Made by a program: the position numbers and the translations under genes
Part shown: positions 34,196 through 43,342 of the stretch, piece by piece
How positions within the stretch are numbered: position 1 is the stretch's first letter
Layout: every line of letters begins with the position of its first letter
Source: JBBKXJ01 sp037969395
GTDB lineage: Bacteria > Pseudomonadota > Gammaproteobacteria > Pseudomonadales > JAUIET01
NCBI GenBank assembly: GCA_037969395.1
Contig: JBBKXJ010000389.1
Span: 7,176-71,175, forward strand
Direction of reading: 5' to 3'
Length of the DNA: 64,000 bases
The notes under the pieces: model-generated
The model's database searches: none
Told to the model about the DNA's origin: nothing
The model's input: the letters and a program-made list of their open reading frames with translations, nothing else

Positions 34196-35204
34196 CAGGA
34201 CCGCGCTGCTAACGATAGAAAAATTGTCAGTACAGGTCACCTCGCGCGCGGGCTGCCAGCGCGTGATACGAGACGTTAACCTGACACTGCAACACGGCCG
34301 CACGCTGGCGCTGGTGGGCGAGTCGGGTTGTGGTAAATCGATGACCATGCGCAGCGTGATGGGCTTGCTGCCCCGCGCTGCCAGCGTGGTGGCGGGGCGC
34401 GCGATATTCGGCGACATGGATTTGTTACAGCTCAAGCCACGCGCGCTAAATCGCGTCCGCGGCAAACGCATCGCCATGATTTTTCAGGAGCCGATGAGTG
34501 CGCTTAATCCCACCCTGCGCATCGGTACACAAATAACCGAAGTGTTGCGCTTGCAGCAAGAACTGAGCAAGCGCAACGCGTTACGGCGCGCCATTGAACT
34601 GCTTGACAGCGTAGGCATTCCTGAGCCGGCCTATCGATGCCGTCAATACCCATTTGAACTGTCTGGCGGTATGCTGCAGCGGGCCATGATCGCGATGGCG
34701 CTGGCCGGCGAACCCGAATTATTGATAGCCGATGAACCGACAACAGCGCTGGACACTACCGTGCAGGCGCAGATACTGGATTTACTCAAACACATTCAGC
34801 GCCAGCGCGGCATGGGCATTGTGTTAGTGACCCACGATCTTGGTGTGGTGGCACGCATGGCTGACCAGGTTGCGGTAATGTATGCCGGTGAAATTGTCGA
34901 GCAGGCCAGCGTTGATCGCCTGTTTGCGCAGCCATTGCATCCGTATACTCAGGGTTTGCTGGCCGCTACGCCGCGTTTGAGCGCGGCTTCGAGTGACAGG
35001 CTTGAGGCGATTCCTGGCACGCCGCCTGACTTGCGCGTGCGGCAGACAGGCTGCAGTTTCGCGTCTCGCTGTACGCACTGCATGCAGATTTGTCGTCAGC
35101 AAAGTGCACCACCGCTTGCTGCTGCAGCCGGGCATGACCTGAGCTGTTGGCGCTATCATGCCGCCAATCCGGGCGCACAGCTCGTGCTGGAAGCACGTCG
35201 ATGA
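34185..35204 (+). CDS. oppD: peptide ABC transporter ATP-binding protein (OppD-like)
   Basis: 339 residues. Walker A GESGCGKS, Q-loop MIFQEPMSALNPTLRIG, signature LSGGMLQRAMIAMAL (Leu-Gln in place of the usual Arg-Gln), Walker B LLIADEPTTALD and the H-loop VTHDLG are all present. The C-terminal oligo_HPY region shows HPYTQGLLAATPRL and GCSFASRCTHCMQICRQQ, whose cysteines may bind an iron-sulfur cluster as in related OppD/F proteins. I chose the ATG at 34185, which overlaps the oppC stop; an in-frame ATG at 34149 lies deeper in oppC. Confidence 0.94.
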   Translation: MTSNRTALLTIEKLSVQVTSRAGCQRVIRDVNLTLQHGRTLALVGESGCGKSMTMRSVMGLLPRAASVVAGRAIFGDMDLLQLKPRALNRVRGKRIAMIFQEPMSALNPTLRIGTQITEVLRLQQELSKRNALRRAIELLDSVGIPEPAYRCRQYPFELSGGMLQRAMIAMALAGEPELLIADEPTTALDTTVQAQILDLLKHIQRQRGMGIVLVTHDLGVVARMADQVAVMYAGEIVEQASVDRLFAQPLHPYTQGLLAATPRLSAASSDRLEAIPGTPPDLRVRQTGCSFASRCTHCMQICRQQSAPPLAAAAGHDLSCWRYHAANPGAQLVLEARR

Positions 35205-36154
35205 CACAATTACTCGACGTCTGCGAGCTTAAGAAGCATTTCTCCGCGCGCGGCAAAACTGCGCATGCTGTCGATGGCGTGTCGTTAACGCTGAATGAAA
35301 AGGAAGTGCTGGGCATTGTCGGCGAAAGTGGCTCCGGAAAATCTACGCTGGCACGCACCATCATTGGTCTGTTAGACAAAACCGCAGGCACGGTCAGTTG
35401 GCGTGGTGAATTGTTGCCGCAACGCTATCGTCGCAGCGACTTTCGGCACTACGCCGCTATCATGCAAATGATATTTCAGGATCCACAGGGCTCGCTAGAC
35501 CCGCGCATGACGGCAGGCGAAATTGTTGCTGAGGGGGCGCGCCTGTTAAAGCGCTACCCGGCAAATCAGCTACCAGCGCAGGTTGATAAATATCTGACCC
35601 TGGTCGGGCTCGGCGCACACAGCGCCGACCGCTACCCGCATGAGTTTTCTGGCGGCCAGCGCCAGCGGCTGGGAATTGCGCGGGCATTGATGATGCAGCC
35701 GCAGCTGTTAATTTGCGACGAGCCGGTCGCCGCGCTGGACGTTTCTGTACAGGCACAAATCGTTAATTTGCTGGCTGACCTGCAGCGTGATATGGGGCTC
35801 AGTATGCTGTTTATTGGCCATGATCTGTCGATAGTGCGCTATCTGTCTGACCGCATTATCGTGATGTATCTAGGCGTGGTAGTGGAGGAGGGGCCAAGCG
35901 AGCAGGTGTTCAAGCAACCGTTGCACCCCTACACGCAAATGCTGTTGGCGGCTAGCCCTGAGCCTGACCCGGTATTCGAACGGCAACGTCCGCGTTTGTT
36001 GCTGCAAGGGGAAGTGCCATCGCCGTTGAACATTCCACCAGGTTGTCGGTTTGCATCGCGTTGCCCCGAAGTAACGCCGGCCTGCAAGCGACGAGAGCCG
36101 GGTCTAATCCTGCAGCAACCGCGCCGCAAGGTGCGTTGTCTACTTTTTGCTTAA
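35201..36154 (+). CDS. oppF: peptide ABC transporter ATP-binding protein (OppF-like)
   Basis: 317 residues. Walker A GESGSGKST, Q-loop MIFQDPQGSLDPRMTAGEIV, signature FSGGQRQRLGIARAL, Walker B LLICDEPVAALDVS and H-loop IGHDLS are intact. The C-terminal oligo_HPY part has HPYTQMLLAASPEPDP and GCRFASRCPEVTPAC. ATGA overlap at 35201 couples it to oppD; the family start MTQLLDVCELKKHF supports this ATG over one at 35147. Its end overlaps the convergent coiled-coil gene by 15 nt. Confidence 0.95.
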   Translation: MTQLLDVCELKKHFSARGKTAHAVDGVSLTLNEKEVLGIVGESGSGKSTLARTIIGLLDKTAGTVSWRGELLPQRYRRSDFRHYAAIMQMIFQDPQGSLDPRMTAGEIVAEGARLLKRYPANQLPAQVDKYLTLVGLGAHSADRYPHEFSGGQRQRLGIARALMMQPQLLICDEPVAALDVSVQAQIVNLLADLQRDMGLSMLFIGHDLSIVRYLSDRIIVMYLGVVVEEGPSEQVFKQPLHPYTQMLLAASPEPDPVFERQRPRLLLQGEVPSPLNIPPGCRFASRCPEVTPACKRREPGLILQQPRRKVRCLLFA

Positions 36155-37228
36155 CGACGTCTTGTTTGCCTGTGGCGGCTTTGGTGGTGCCAGCGCAGCG
36201 TTATACATGATCAGTTCGAGGCGTCGGTGTGGCGTTGCATTCAGCACAAACACATAACTAGCGCCGTCGTCGTGGGCGGGAATGTTGGTAATCCAGCGTT
36301 GTTTGGCTATCTTGAAAACATGTTTACCAGCATGCACGGTGCCTTCGGTAGTGTAGTGGTTGGCACCGATATAAGCTAAATCGTAGAAGTGCTTGGCACC
36401 GGACTTATCTTTATGTTGAACCTCCAGCGTTTTAGCCCGCTCACCCGCAGGCTTTTCGGAGGCTGCGGTGGCTAACAGCGCCTGCAGTCGCCTGGCCTGA
36501 GTAATGGCGTAACGTTGCTCTGCTTTTGTCGCGGTCGGTTTTGAATTAGTCGTTTTGACAGTGTTTCGAATCGCGCGTTTGGGTGGCGCTGCAAGCGTGG
36601 CATTTGGCGGCACGCTTGCAGGTGAGCTGGCCTGTTGAGAAGGAGCGGCGGTTTTATTGCGGCTTTTTATTTCTATCCGCTCGGGTATTGTTGGCGGAGC
36701 GCTGGCCAGCCTGGTAATAACTTTTTTTTGTGCAGCAATTTTCTTTTCGCTTTGTTGCAGTTGCCGCTGTCTATCGCGCAGGCTTTGTTTTAGCGGCGCC
36801 ATGTCCTGGTCCAGCTGCTCTGCTTTCTTTTGTAGCCTGGTAAGTTTTCTCTCGACCAGATAATACTGAAACCGGGAGTGTTCAGCCGCAGCATCAGCGT
36901 TTTTATCGTTGCGTGCGGCAGCCGCTGCCAGCGCCTGTTCGTGCTCCCGTTGCCTGGTAAGGTAGGTGCGGGTAAGTTCATCCAGGTCCCGTTCGACCCC
37001 GTCGCCCTGCCGTTGCAATGCAGCCAGCTGGCGGTCGAGACTTCTCATCGCCGTCAGCAGGCTGGGGATGCGCTGTTCATAGGTTTGCAGCGTTTCACGT
37101 TCCTGCTGCAGCTCATCGGCGGTTGCGGCCAGGCAGCCCGCAGTAAAACAAAAACTGAATATGAGCGCAAAGTAACAACTCAGTGTAGTTTTCGAACGGC
37201 GGCGCGGCTCACTCTTTAACTCTGGCAT
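36140..37228 (-). CDS. unknown secreted coiled-coil protein
   Basis: About 362 residues, not recognised. The N-terminal segment TTLSCYFALIFSFCFTAGCL is a signal peptide; the cysteine in TAGC could be a weak lipobox or cleavage may follow CLAA. Residues about 40-175 are rich in Gln, Leu, Glu and Arg in heptad-like order and should form a long coiled coil. A Pro/Ala/Ser/Lys linker (about 190-250) follows. A C-terminal globular part contains HFYDLAYIGANHYTTEGTVH and SYVFVLNATPHRRLELIMYN. I chose the ATG at 37228 for the signal peptide; a GTG at 37303 is in the same frame. It probably acts in the envelope. Confidence 0.65.
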   Translation of the reverse strand: MPELKSEPRRRSKTTLSCYFALIFSFCFTAGCLAATADELQQERETLQTYEQRIPSLLTAMRSLDRQLAALQRQGDGVERDLDELTRTYLTRQREHEQALAAAAARNDKNADAAAEHSRFQYYLVERKLTRLQKKAEQLDQDMAPLKQSLRDRQRQLQQSEKKIAAQKKVITRLASAPPTIPERIEIKSRNKTAAPSQQASSPASVPPNATLAAPPKRAIRNTVKTTNSKPTATKAEQRYAITQARRLQALLATAASEKPAGERAKTLEVQHKDKSGAKHFYDLAYIGANHYTTEGTVHAGKHVFKIAKQRWITNIPAHDDGASYVFVLNATPHRRLELIMYNAALAPPKPPQANKTSLSKK

Positions 37229-37423
37229 AAAGGATATTACATAGGGGAGGGAAGACGGCAGTGCAGATGGTCCGGCCTCTGTTTTCAGCGAATTGTAGCA
37301 CACGAATTCCAGCTGTTCGTCACATCGATGTCATTCAGGTAGGCGGCTTGTTGGCAGTTATAGTCGGCGCAGAGGGGCGATAACTGTTAAAATATTCGCT
37401 GTGACAGCAGCGCCGCAGAATCA

Positions 37424-38833
37424 ATGGATATACTAAATTGGAGCATCGTGCTCCTCGGTGCCGTGCTGTCAGTGTGGGGTGCCGGGCACGCGCTGCTGAA
37501 CAAGCGTGACCCGCGCAGCGCCACCGCCTGGATCGCCGTGTGCTTCGTGCTGCCATTTCTGGGCGCGCTGTTCTACTACATGTTCGGTAAAAATCGCATT
37601 GTCACGCGTGCAAAGCGGCTGCGGCAGGAATCGAAAGCGTCGCAGGAAGTGCTCACAAGGCTGGACCATCCGGTCAACATTCTTGACGATTACATCAATC
37701 TGGCAGAACTATCGCTCGCGGCGAGCCGCAATAACCTGCTCGGTGGCAATTCAGTATCGGCGCTACACAATGGCGACAACGCGTATCCCGCCATGCTGCG
37801 CGCCATAGAAAGCGCCAAATCCTATGTTTATCTCACCACCTATATTTTCGATACGCGCGAAATCGGCAGTGACTTTATGACGGCTTTGGCCGCGGCGCGG
37901 CGTCGTGGTGTGGAGGTGAAAGTACTCATTGACGGCGTTGGCGAAAAATATGGTTTTCCGTGGGCCAGCCTGGTGCTGCGCCGTCTGGGCGTTGATACGG
38001 CGCTGTATCTGCCACCGACGCTGATACCACCGAGCCTCACCATCAACTTGCGCAATCACCGCAAACTACTGTTGGTAGACAGCGAAATCGGTTTTACCGG
38101 CGGCATGAATATCAGAAATAATCACGTGCTGGCAAAGAGCAAAAACGGCGTGGTTGATTTACACTTTCTGCTGCGCGGTCCTATTTTGCGGCAGATGGAG
38201 CGCACCTTTATTTATGACTGGCTGTTCACTACCGGCGAGTCACTTGACTGCAGACCCAAGCAAGCATTCATCGCCCAGCCTGAAAATATGCCGTGCCGCG
38301 TACTGCTCGAAGGACCGGCTGAAGACCAGGATAAGCTCACCTGGGTATTAATGGGCGCTATTTCGGTGGCACGCAAAAACATCGCCATCATGACGCCGTA
38401 TTTTTTGCCCTCACGCGAGCTGGAGGTGGTGCTGCAAACGGCGGCGCTGCGTGGCGTGCAAGTCGACATTGTGTTGCCTGGTAAAAACAACATGCCGTTT
38501 ATAACGTGGGCGGTTAAACATATGGCGACACCTTTAATGGACGTTGGCGTCAATATTTATTTTTCCAGCGGTTCGTTCGTGCACAGCAAATTATTCGTAG
38601 TCGACGACTATTATGTACAAATAGGCTCGGCTAACCTCGACGCGCGTAGCCTGCGTCTCAATTTCGAGCTGGTGGTGGAGGTTTACGACCGTCAGCTAGG
38701 TGCCGCTATGGGCAAACATATTCGTGCCAGTAAGCGCGATGCCATCCCCCTTGTCGCTGCAGAACTGCGCCAACGCAACCTGTTTTTTCGCCTGCGTAAT
38801 GCGTTTATCTGGTTGTTTTCCCCATATTTGTAG
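37424..38833 (+). CDS. cls: cardiolipin synthase
   Basis: 469 residues. Two N-terminal membrane helices (about 5-25 and 35-55, with AWIAVCFVLPFLGALFYYMF) precede two phospholipase D domains. The HKD motifs are NHRKLLLVDSEIGFTGGMNI and FVHSKLFVVDDYYVQIGSANLD, each with H-x-K-x4-D. The enzyme condenses phosphatidyl groups into cardiolipin at the inner membrane. The architecture fits the ClsA type; ClsB or ClsC lack the N-terminal helices. It stands alone, with hrpA 63 bp downstream on the same strand. Confidence 0.94.
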   Translation: MDILNWSIVLLGAVLSVWGAGHALLNKRDPRSATAWIAVCFVLPFLGALFYYMFGKNRIVTRAKRLRQESKASQEVLTRLDHPVNILDDYINLAELSLAASRNNLLGGNSVSALHNGDNAYPAMLRAIESAKSYVYLTTYIFDTREIGSDFMTALAAARRRGVEVKVLIDGVGEKYGFPWASLVLRRLGVDTALYLPPTLIPPSLTINLRNHRKLLLVDSEIGFTGGMNIRNNHVLAKSKNGVVDLHFLLRGPILRQMERTFIYDWLFTTGESLDCRPKQAFIAQPENMPCRVLLEGPAEDQDKLTWVLMGAISVARKNIAIMTPYFLPSRELEVVLQTAALRGVQVDIVLPGKNNMPFITWAVKHMATPLMDVGVNIYFSSGSFVHSKLFVVDDYYVQIGSANLDARSLRLNFELVVEVYDRQLGAAMGKHIRASKRDAIPLVAAELRQRNLFFRLRNAFIWLFSPYL

Positions 38834-38896
38834 CCATATTTTTTGGTCACAATTTTTTCAATCACAACTTAATAGTCACAACGTATTATTCCTAAC

Positions 38897-41800
38897 GTGC
38901 AACTCTCTCCTTCTGAAATCGATGCCCAGCTAGGCGACCTCATGCTTGTCGACCAGGCGCGTTTGCGTCGCAAGCTAAAGCAGTTGCGGGCGCAAACGCG
39001 ACGTGGTCAGCCCGCAAAGAAATTAACGGAGGCTATTCAAAGGCAGCTGCTGGCAGGCACTGAACGCATCGCGCAACGACGTCTACGGGTGCCCGCTATT
39101 AGCTATCCTCAGCCGCTACCGGTGACAGCGCATGTGGATGAACTGCAGGCGGCACTGCAGCAGCATCAGGTCGTTATTGTGGCGGGCCATACCGGCTCCG
39201 GCAAATCTACGCAATTGCCGAAAATATGCATCGCCGCCGGACGCGGCATTGCCGGCCAGATAGCGCATACGCAGCCGCGCCGCCTCGCCGCCCGCAGTGT
39301 CGCGCAACGCATTGCCGAGGAGTTGCAGCAGGAGCTGGGTGCGGCGATAGGCTTTCAGGTACGCTTTAGCAAGACCTACTCCGAGCATACCCTCGTCAAG
39401 GTCATGACCGATGGCGTGCTGCTTAACGAGATTGAGAACGACCCGCTACTGTTGCGCTACGATACGATCATTGTCGATGAGGCGCACGAACGTACGCTGA
39501 ATATCGATTTTTTGCTTGCCTACGTTAAGCAACTACTGCCGAAACGGCCCGAGCTCAAGTTGCTGATTACCTCCGCAACTATCGATACGCAGCGCTTTGC
39601 TGACTACTTCGACGCCGCCCCGGTGATTGAAGTGTCGGGCACTCTGTATCCCATCGAAGTACGCTACCGCCCGGCAGACTACTACTTTGCAAAGCTTGGC
39701 AATGACAGCGGGCGGGACCGCGATGCAGAAGAAGAGGGCGATCTAACTGAACATATTAGATTAGCCGTGCAGGAATTGAACACGCAGCGGCAGCGCGGTC
39801 ACTACGGCGCGCGCGATATTCTAGTGTTCCTTAGCAGCGAGCAAGAGATTCACGAAGCGCAGCGCGGTCTGCGTAAAGGGCTTGGCGATGAGCTGGAAAT
39901 CTTGCCGCTGTATTCGCGCCTGCCGCAGCGTGAGCAGCAAAATATATTCGCCGCAACAAAGTCAGGGTCAAGGCAGCGGCTTATTCTAGCGACCAATGTG
40001 GCGGAAACGTCGCTGACAGTGCCGGGCATTGGCTACGTGATCGACACCGGTTTTGCGCGCCTCAGCCGCTACAGCTATCGCAGCAAAATTCAGCGTCTGC
40101 CGATAGAGCCGATCTCGCAGGCGAACGCTAATCAGCGCAAAGGCCGCTGTGGAAGGCTGGCGGCCGGCGTTTGTATTCGTTTGTACAGTGAGCAAGATTT
40201 TAACGCCAGGCCGGAATTTACCGAGCCGGAGATTTTACGCACCAATCTGGCGGCGGTTATTTTGCAGCTGCTGTCTATCGGCGTCAGCGATGTCGAAAAT
40301 TTTCCGTTTATAGAGGCGCCGGAACGCAAGCAGCTCAGCGATGGCTTTAAGTTGCTGCAGGAACTGCAGGCTGTGAATGAGCGCGGTCAGTTAAGCGACA
40401 TCGGCCGGCAACTGGCGCGCTTGCCGCTAGAGCCACGCCTTGGCCGCGTGTTGATCGCCGGCGCCAAACATGGCTGTTTACAGGAAATGCTGGTGATAGC
40501 GGCCGCGCTCAGTGCCATCGACCCGCGTGAGCGGCCGCTGGCCAAACAACAGGCGGCGGATGTGCTGCACGCGCGTTTTGCCGACCCGCGTTCTGATTTT
40601 ATGTCGCTGTTAAAGCTGTGGCGCCATATCGAATTAAAGCGTAAGGCGTTGAGTTCATCGCAGTTTGGCAAGCTGTTGCGCAAGGAGTTTTTGTCGCCGG
40701 CGCGCGTGCGCGACTGGCGCGAAGTGCATGCGCAATTGCTCAGCATGAGTCAGGACTTGCGCTTGACCTGCAACAAACGTGCGGCAAATTACGCAGCGAT
40801 TCACCAGTCATTACTCACCGGTTTTATCACCCATGTGGGTCTACGCGAAGACCGCAAGGACTATCGCGGTGTACGTGATCGACGTTTCAGGGTGTTTCCG
40901 GGTTCTGGCCTGTACGCTCGGCCGCCGCGCTGGCTGGTTGCTGCCGAGCTGGTTGAAACGCAGGCTTTGTATGCCCGCACGGCAGCCGACGTGCGCGTCG
41001 CATGGATAGCACACGCCGCCCGCCATCTCTGTAGCACCGAGTTCGCCGAGCCGCATTGGGATGCCAGCAGCGAACGGGTGATGGTGTACGCCAAATATAA
41101 GCTCTACGGGTTGGTCATTGCCGAGCGCGAGAAAGTCGCCTATCGGCCGGTCAACCCTGTGCAGGCGAGACAAGTGTTTATTCGCACGGCACTGGTTGAA
41201 CAACAGTGGCAGGCACCGTATGCTTTTTTTCAACATAACCAATGCAGTCTGCGCAGCGCTGAAGATATTGTCGCGCGTCTGCGTCGGCCGGAGCTGCTGC
41301 ACGCCGCCGATGATATCTTGTTTGACACCTATGACAGCGCGTTGCCGGCAGAGGTTGCCGACGCGGCGAGTCTCAGGAAATGGTCGGCCAGGCAAACACC
41401 ACAACGCCTGCAGGAATTGCAGGTAGCGGCGCCGCAGTTGCTGTCGGAACCGGTCAGTGACCAACTGTTGCAACAATTCCCTGATACGCTGCGCTGGAAT
41501 GGCAACGAATTTGCTTTGCGTTATCGCTGCGCGCCGGGTGCTGCTGATGACGGTATCAGCGTGTTATTGCCGCAACATCTGCTCTCCTTCCTGCCGACTG
41601 ATTTGTTTTCACGGCTGGTGCCGGGCATGTTGCGGCTAAAGTGTGTGCAGTTGTTAAAGGCCCTGCCAAAAGCGCAACGTAAACAGCTGGCACCGGTGCC
41701 CGACACCGTTGACGAGATTTTCCCGCGCCTGCAGACGAGCAGCGGGCCGCTGCTTGAACAGCTCGCTGAACTGATCTGGCAGGCGCGCAAGGTTAGAATT

Positions 41801-42805
41801 GAGGCCGATGATTGGCGGCCAGAACAGTTACCGGCTGAATACCGGATGCTGTTCTGCAGCATAGATCATGAAGACAAGCTGGTCGCCAGTAACCGTGATT
41901 TATTACAGCTTAAGCGCGACGCCGACGGCAGCCATCACGGCCAGAGCTATTTTTTACTTGCTCAATTCGACGGCAGTGAAGTGCTGTACAACAGCATTCC
42001 CGAACTGCCGGCAGACTACGCCTTCAAGCGCGCCGAACTGCAATATACTGCTTTTCCCGGTTTGCTGGCAGAGCAGCAGACGGTTCGCTGCGTATTGTTC
42101 CATCGGCTTGACGACGCTCGCCGACACAGTGCACTGGCACTTGCGCTGCTGGCCACCCAGGCGCGGCGCGAACAGAACAAAGCGCTGCGCAAGCGCTTGT
42201 TCAATAACAATGCGGCCCGATTGCACCTGAGTTTGTTCAGTGATCACCGCGGGCTCGTCGACGATTGTGTGTGCCGAATTTTCTACGAGGCCTACGATTG
42301 TGCTGCACAGTGGCCAATCAGTGGCGACCTTTTTCAAAAGCAACTGCGCGTTGGAAATGCCAGATTAGGGGCTGAGACTGAGTCGTTGGAAACGCTGTTT
42401 GAAAAGATACTGGCTAACCATTTTTCCCTGTGTAGAGCGCTGGACAAAGTCAACATCAGTCAGGAAGAGTTGCTGGCTGATGTCAGGCAGCAGTTACGGC
42501 GGCTTATGTTTCCCGGTTTTATGCGCCTGACTCCTGCGCGCTGGTTGCAGCATTACCCACGTTTTTTGCAGGCGGCGTGCTATCGCGTCGAGCGCATTGA
42601 ACAGCACGGCAAGCGTGATTCCCAGTTAATTGAAAAGTTGCTACCCTGGATACGTCGCGTCGAGCAGGCTGATTTAACCGATGCGGATAGCGTGCTGCCA
42701 TGGCTGATAGAAGAATATCGCGTCTCCCTGTTTGCCCAGCATTTAAAAACGTCGGTGCCGGTATCAGCAACCAGATTGCAGCAGGCGTGGCAACAAACAG
42801 ATTAG
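38897..42805 (+). CDS. hrpA: ATP-dependent RNA helicase HrpA
   Basis: 1302 residues, normal for HrpA, which in E. coli rescues stalled ribosome collisions on mRNA. Motif I is GHTGSGKSTQLPK near 98, motif II is DEAH in IIVDEAHERTLNIDFLLAYV, motif III SATID and motif VI QRKGRCGRLAAG. The HA2 and OB-fold regions and the large C-terminal DUF3418 extension follow. The start is GTG. Upstream, TCACAA occurs three times at 14-15 bp spacing (38847, 38862, 38876). Confidence 0.95.
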   Translation: MQLSPSEIDAQLGDLMLVDQARLRRKLKQLRAQTRRGQPAKKLTEAIQRQLLAGTERIAQRRLRVPAISYPQPLPVTAHVDELQAALQQHQVVIVAGHTGSGKSTQLPKICIAAGRGIAGQIAHTQPRRLAARSVAQRIAEELQQELGAAIGFQVRFSKTYSEHTLVKVMTDGVLLNEIENDPLLLRYDTIIVDEAHERTLNIDFLLAYVKQLLPKRPELKLLITSATIDTQRFADYFDAAPVIEVSGTLYPIEVRYRPADYYFAKLGNDSGRDRDAEEEGDLTEHIRLAVQELNTQRQRGHYGARDILVFLSSEQEIHEAQRGLRKGLGDELEILPLYSRLPQREQQNIFAATKSGSRQRLILATNVAETSLTVPGIGYVIDTGFARLSRYSYRSKIQRLPIEPISQANANQRKGRCGRLAAGVCIRLYSEQDFNARPEFTEPEILRTNLAAVILQLLSIGVSDVENFPFIEAPERKQLSDGFKLLQELQAVNERGQLSDIGRQLARLPLEPRLGRVLIAGAKHGCLQEMLVIAAALSAIDPRERPLAKQQAADVLHARFADPRSDFMSLLKLWRHIELKRKALSSSQFGKLLRKEFLSPARVRDWREVHAQLLSMSQDLRLTCNKRAANYAAIHQSLLTGFITHVGLREDRKDYRGVRDRRFRVFPGSGLYARPPRWLVAAELVETQALYARTAADVRVAWIAHAARHLCSTEFAEPHWDASSERVMVYAKYKLYGLVIAEREKVAYRPVNPVQARQVFIRTALVEQQWQAPYAFFQHNQCSLRSAEDIVARLRRPELLHAADDILFDTYDSALPAEVADAASLRKWSARQTPQRLQELQVAAPQLLSEPVSDQLLQQFPDTLRWNGNEFALRYRCAPGAADDGISVLLPQHLLSFLPTDLFSRLVPGMLRLKCVQLLKALPKAQRKQLAPVPDTVDEIFPRLQTSSGPLLEQLAELIWQARKVRIEADDWRPEQLPAEYRMLFCSIDHEDKLVASNRDLLQLKRDADGSHHGQSYFLLAQFDGSEVLYNSIPELPADYAFKRAELQYTAFPGLLAEQQTVRCVLFHRLDDARRHSALALALLATQARREQNKALRKRLFNNNAARLHLSLFSDHRGLVDDCVCRIFYEAYDCAAQWPISGDLFQKQLRVGNARLGAETESLETLFEKILANHFSLCRALDKVNISQEELLADVRQQLRRLMFPGFMRLTPARWLQHYPRFLQAACYRVERIEQHGKRDSQLIEKLLPWIRRVEQADLTDADSVLPWLIEEYRVSLFAQHLKTSVPVSATRLQQAWQQTD

Positions 42806-42857
42806 TGCCACACTAAGCTAACTCGAACAAACGTTAATTACTTCTCGCTATTGTGAA

Positions 42858-42884
42858 ACTCTGATTGGTGGGCCGAGTCAGAGT
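42858..42884. promoter_or_regulatory. 7-bp inverted repeat upstream of the hvfA-like gene
   Basis: ACTCTGA (42858-42864) and TCAGAGT (42878-42884) form a perfect inverted repeat with a 13-bp spacer. No T-run follows, so it is not a good terminator for hrpA. It lies 77 bp before the hvfA-like start and may be an operator. Confidence 0.35.
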
Positions 42885-42960
42885 AAGTGATCGTTTAGCG
42901 AACAAGTTTGTTACTGTTTGCCGGTCTGAATAACGAATTTATTAATCTGGAGTTTTAAGC

Positions 42961-43278
42961 ATGGCTAATCATTCTATCAAACCTATTGCCGCAGCCCTCG
43001 GCGCGGCGTTTTTAGCATCCACTATCGTTCCGGCTGCTTCCGCCAGTGCCAACCCCTTCGCAGCCACAGAATTGAATGCTGGCTATGATATTGTCAATCA
43101 AGGCAAGGAAGGCGAAGGTAAATGCGGTGAAGGCAAATGTGGCGGCGACAAAGGAGATAGAGGTGAGAAGGGCGAGAAAGGCGGCGAAGGTAAATGCGGT
43201 GAAGGCAAATGTGGCGGCGATAAAGGAGATAGAGGCGATAAGGGCGAAAAAAGTGGTGAAGGTAAGTGTGGCGGTTAA
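42961..43278 (+). CDS. hvfA: HvfA-like (bufferin/oxazolin-type) RiPP precursor
   Basis: 105 residues. A signal peptide (about 1-29, IAAALGAAFLASTIVPAASA) is followed by a short spacer and then Gly/Lys/Glu-rich sequence. The core holds five EGKCG motifs, each with one Cys, arranged 2+2+1. In Haemophilus HvfA, EGKCG cysteines are modified by the MNIO HvfB with HvfC to oxazolone-thioamide groups that bind copper; this is established for that system and inferred here. GGAG lies about 7 nt before the ATG. The DUF692 and DUF2063 genes follow without a terminator, which strongly supports the assignment. Confidence 0.88.
   Translation: MANHSIKPIAAALGAAFLASTIVPAASASANPFAATELNAGYDIVNQGKEGEGKCGEGKCGGDKGDRGEKGEKGGEGKCGEGKCGGDKGDRGDKGEKSGEGKCGG
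43111..43274 (+). repeat. 72-bp tandem repeat encoding the EGKCG core
   Basis: Copies start at 43111, 43183 and 43255, the last being partial. Each 24-residue unit contains two EGKCG motifs and a charged GDKGDRG-type linker. The copies differ mainly at third codon positions. Confidence 0.92.
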
Positions 43279-43342
43279 AGCACACTGATCAAGCTTGAAG
43301 GGCCACTCTCTTTTGCGAGGTACTGTATCGCAGGAGCATGAT

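Noticed and set aside
43111..43274. Possible CRISPR-like repeat array
   Set aside because: The repeats are adjacent, in frame and encode the EGKCG core; there are no spacers and no cas genes.
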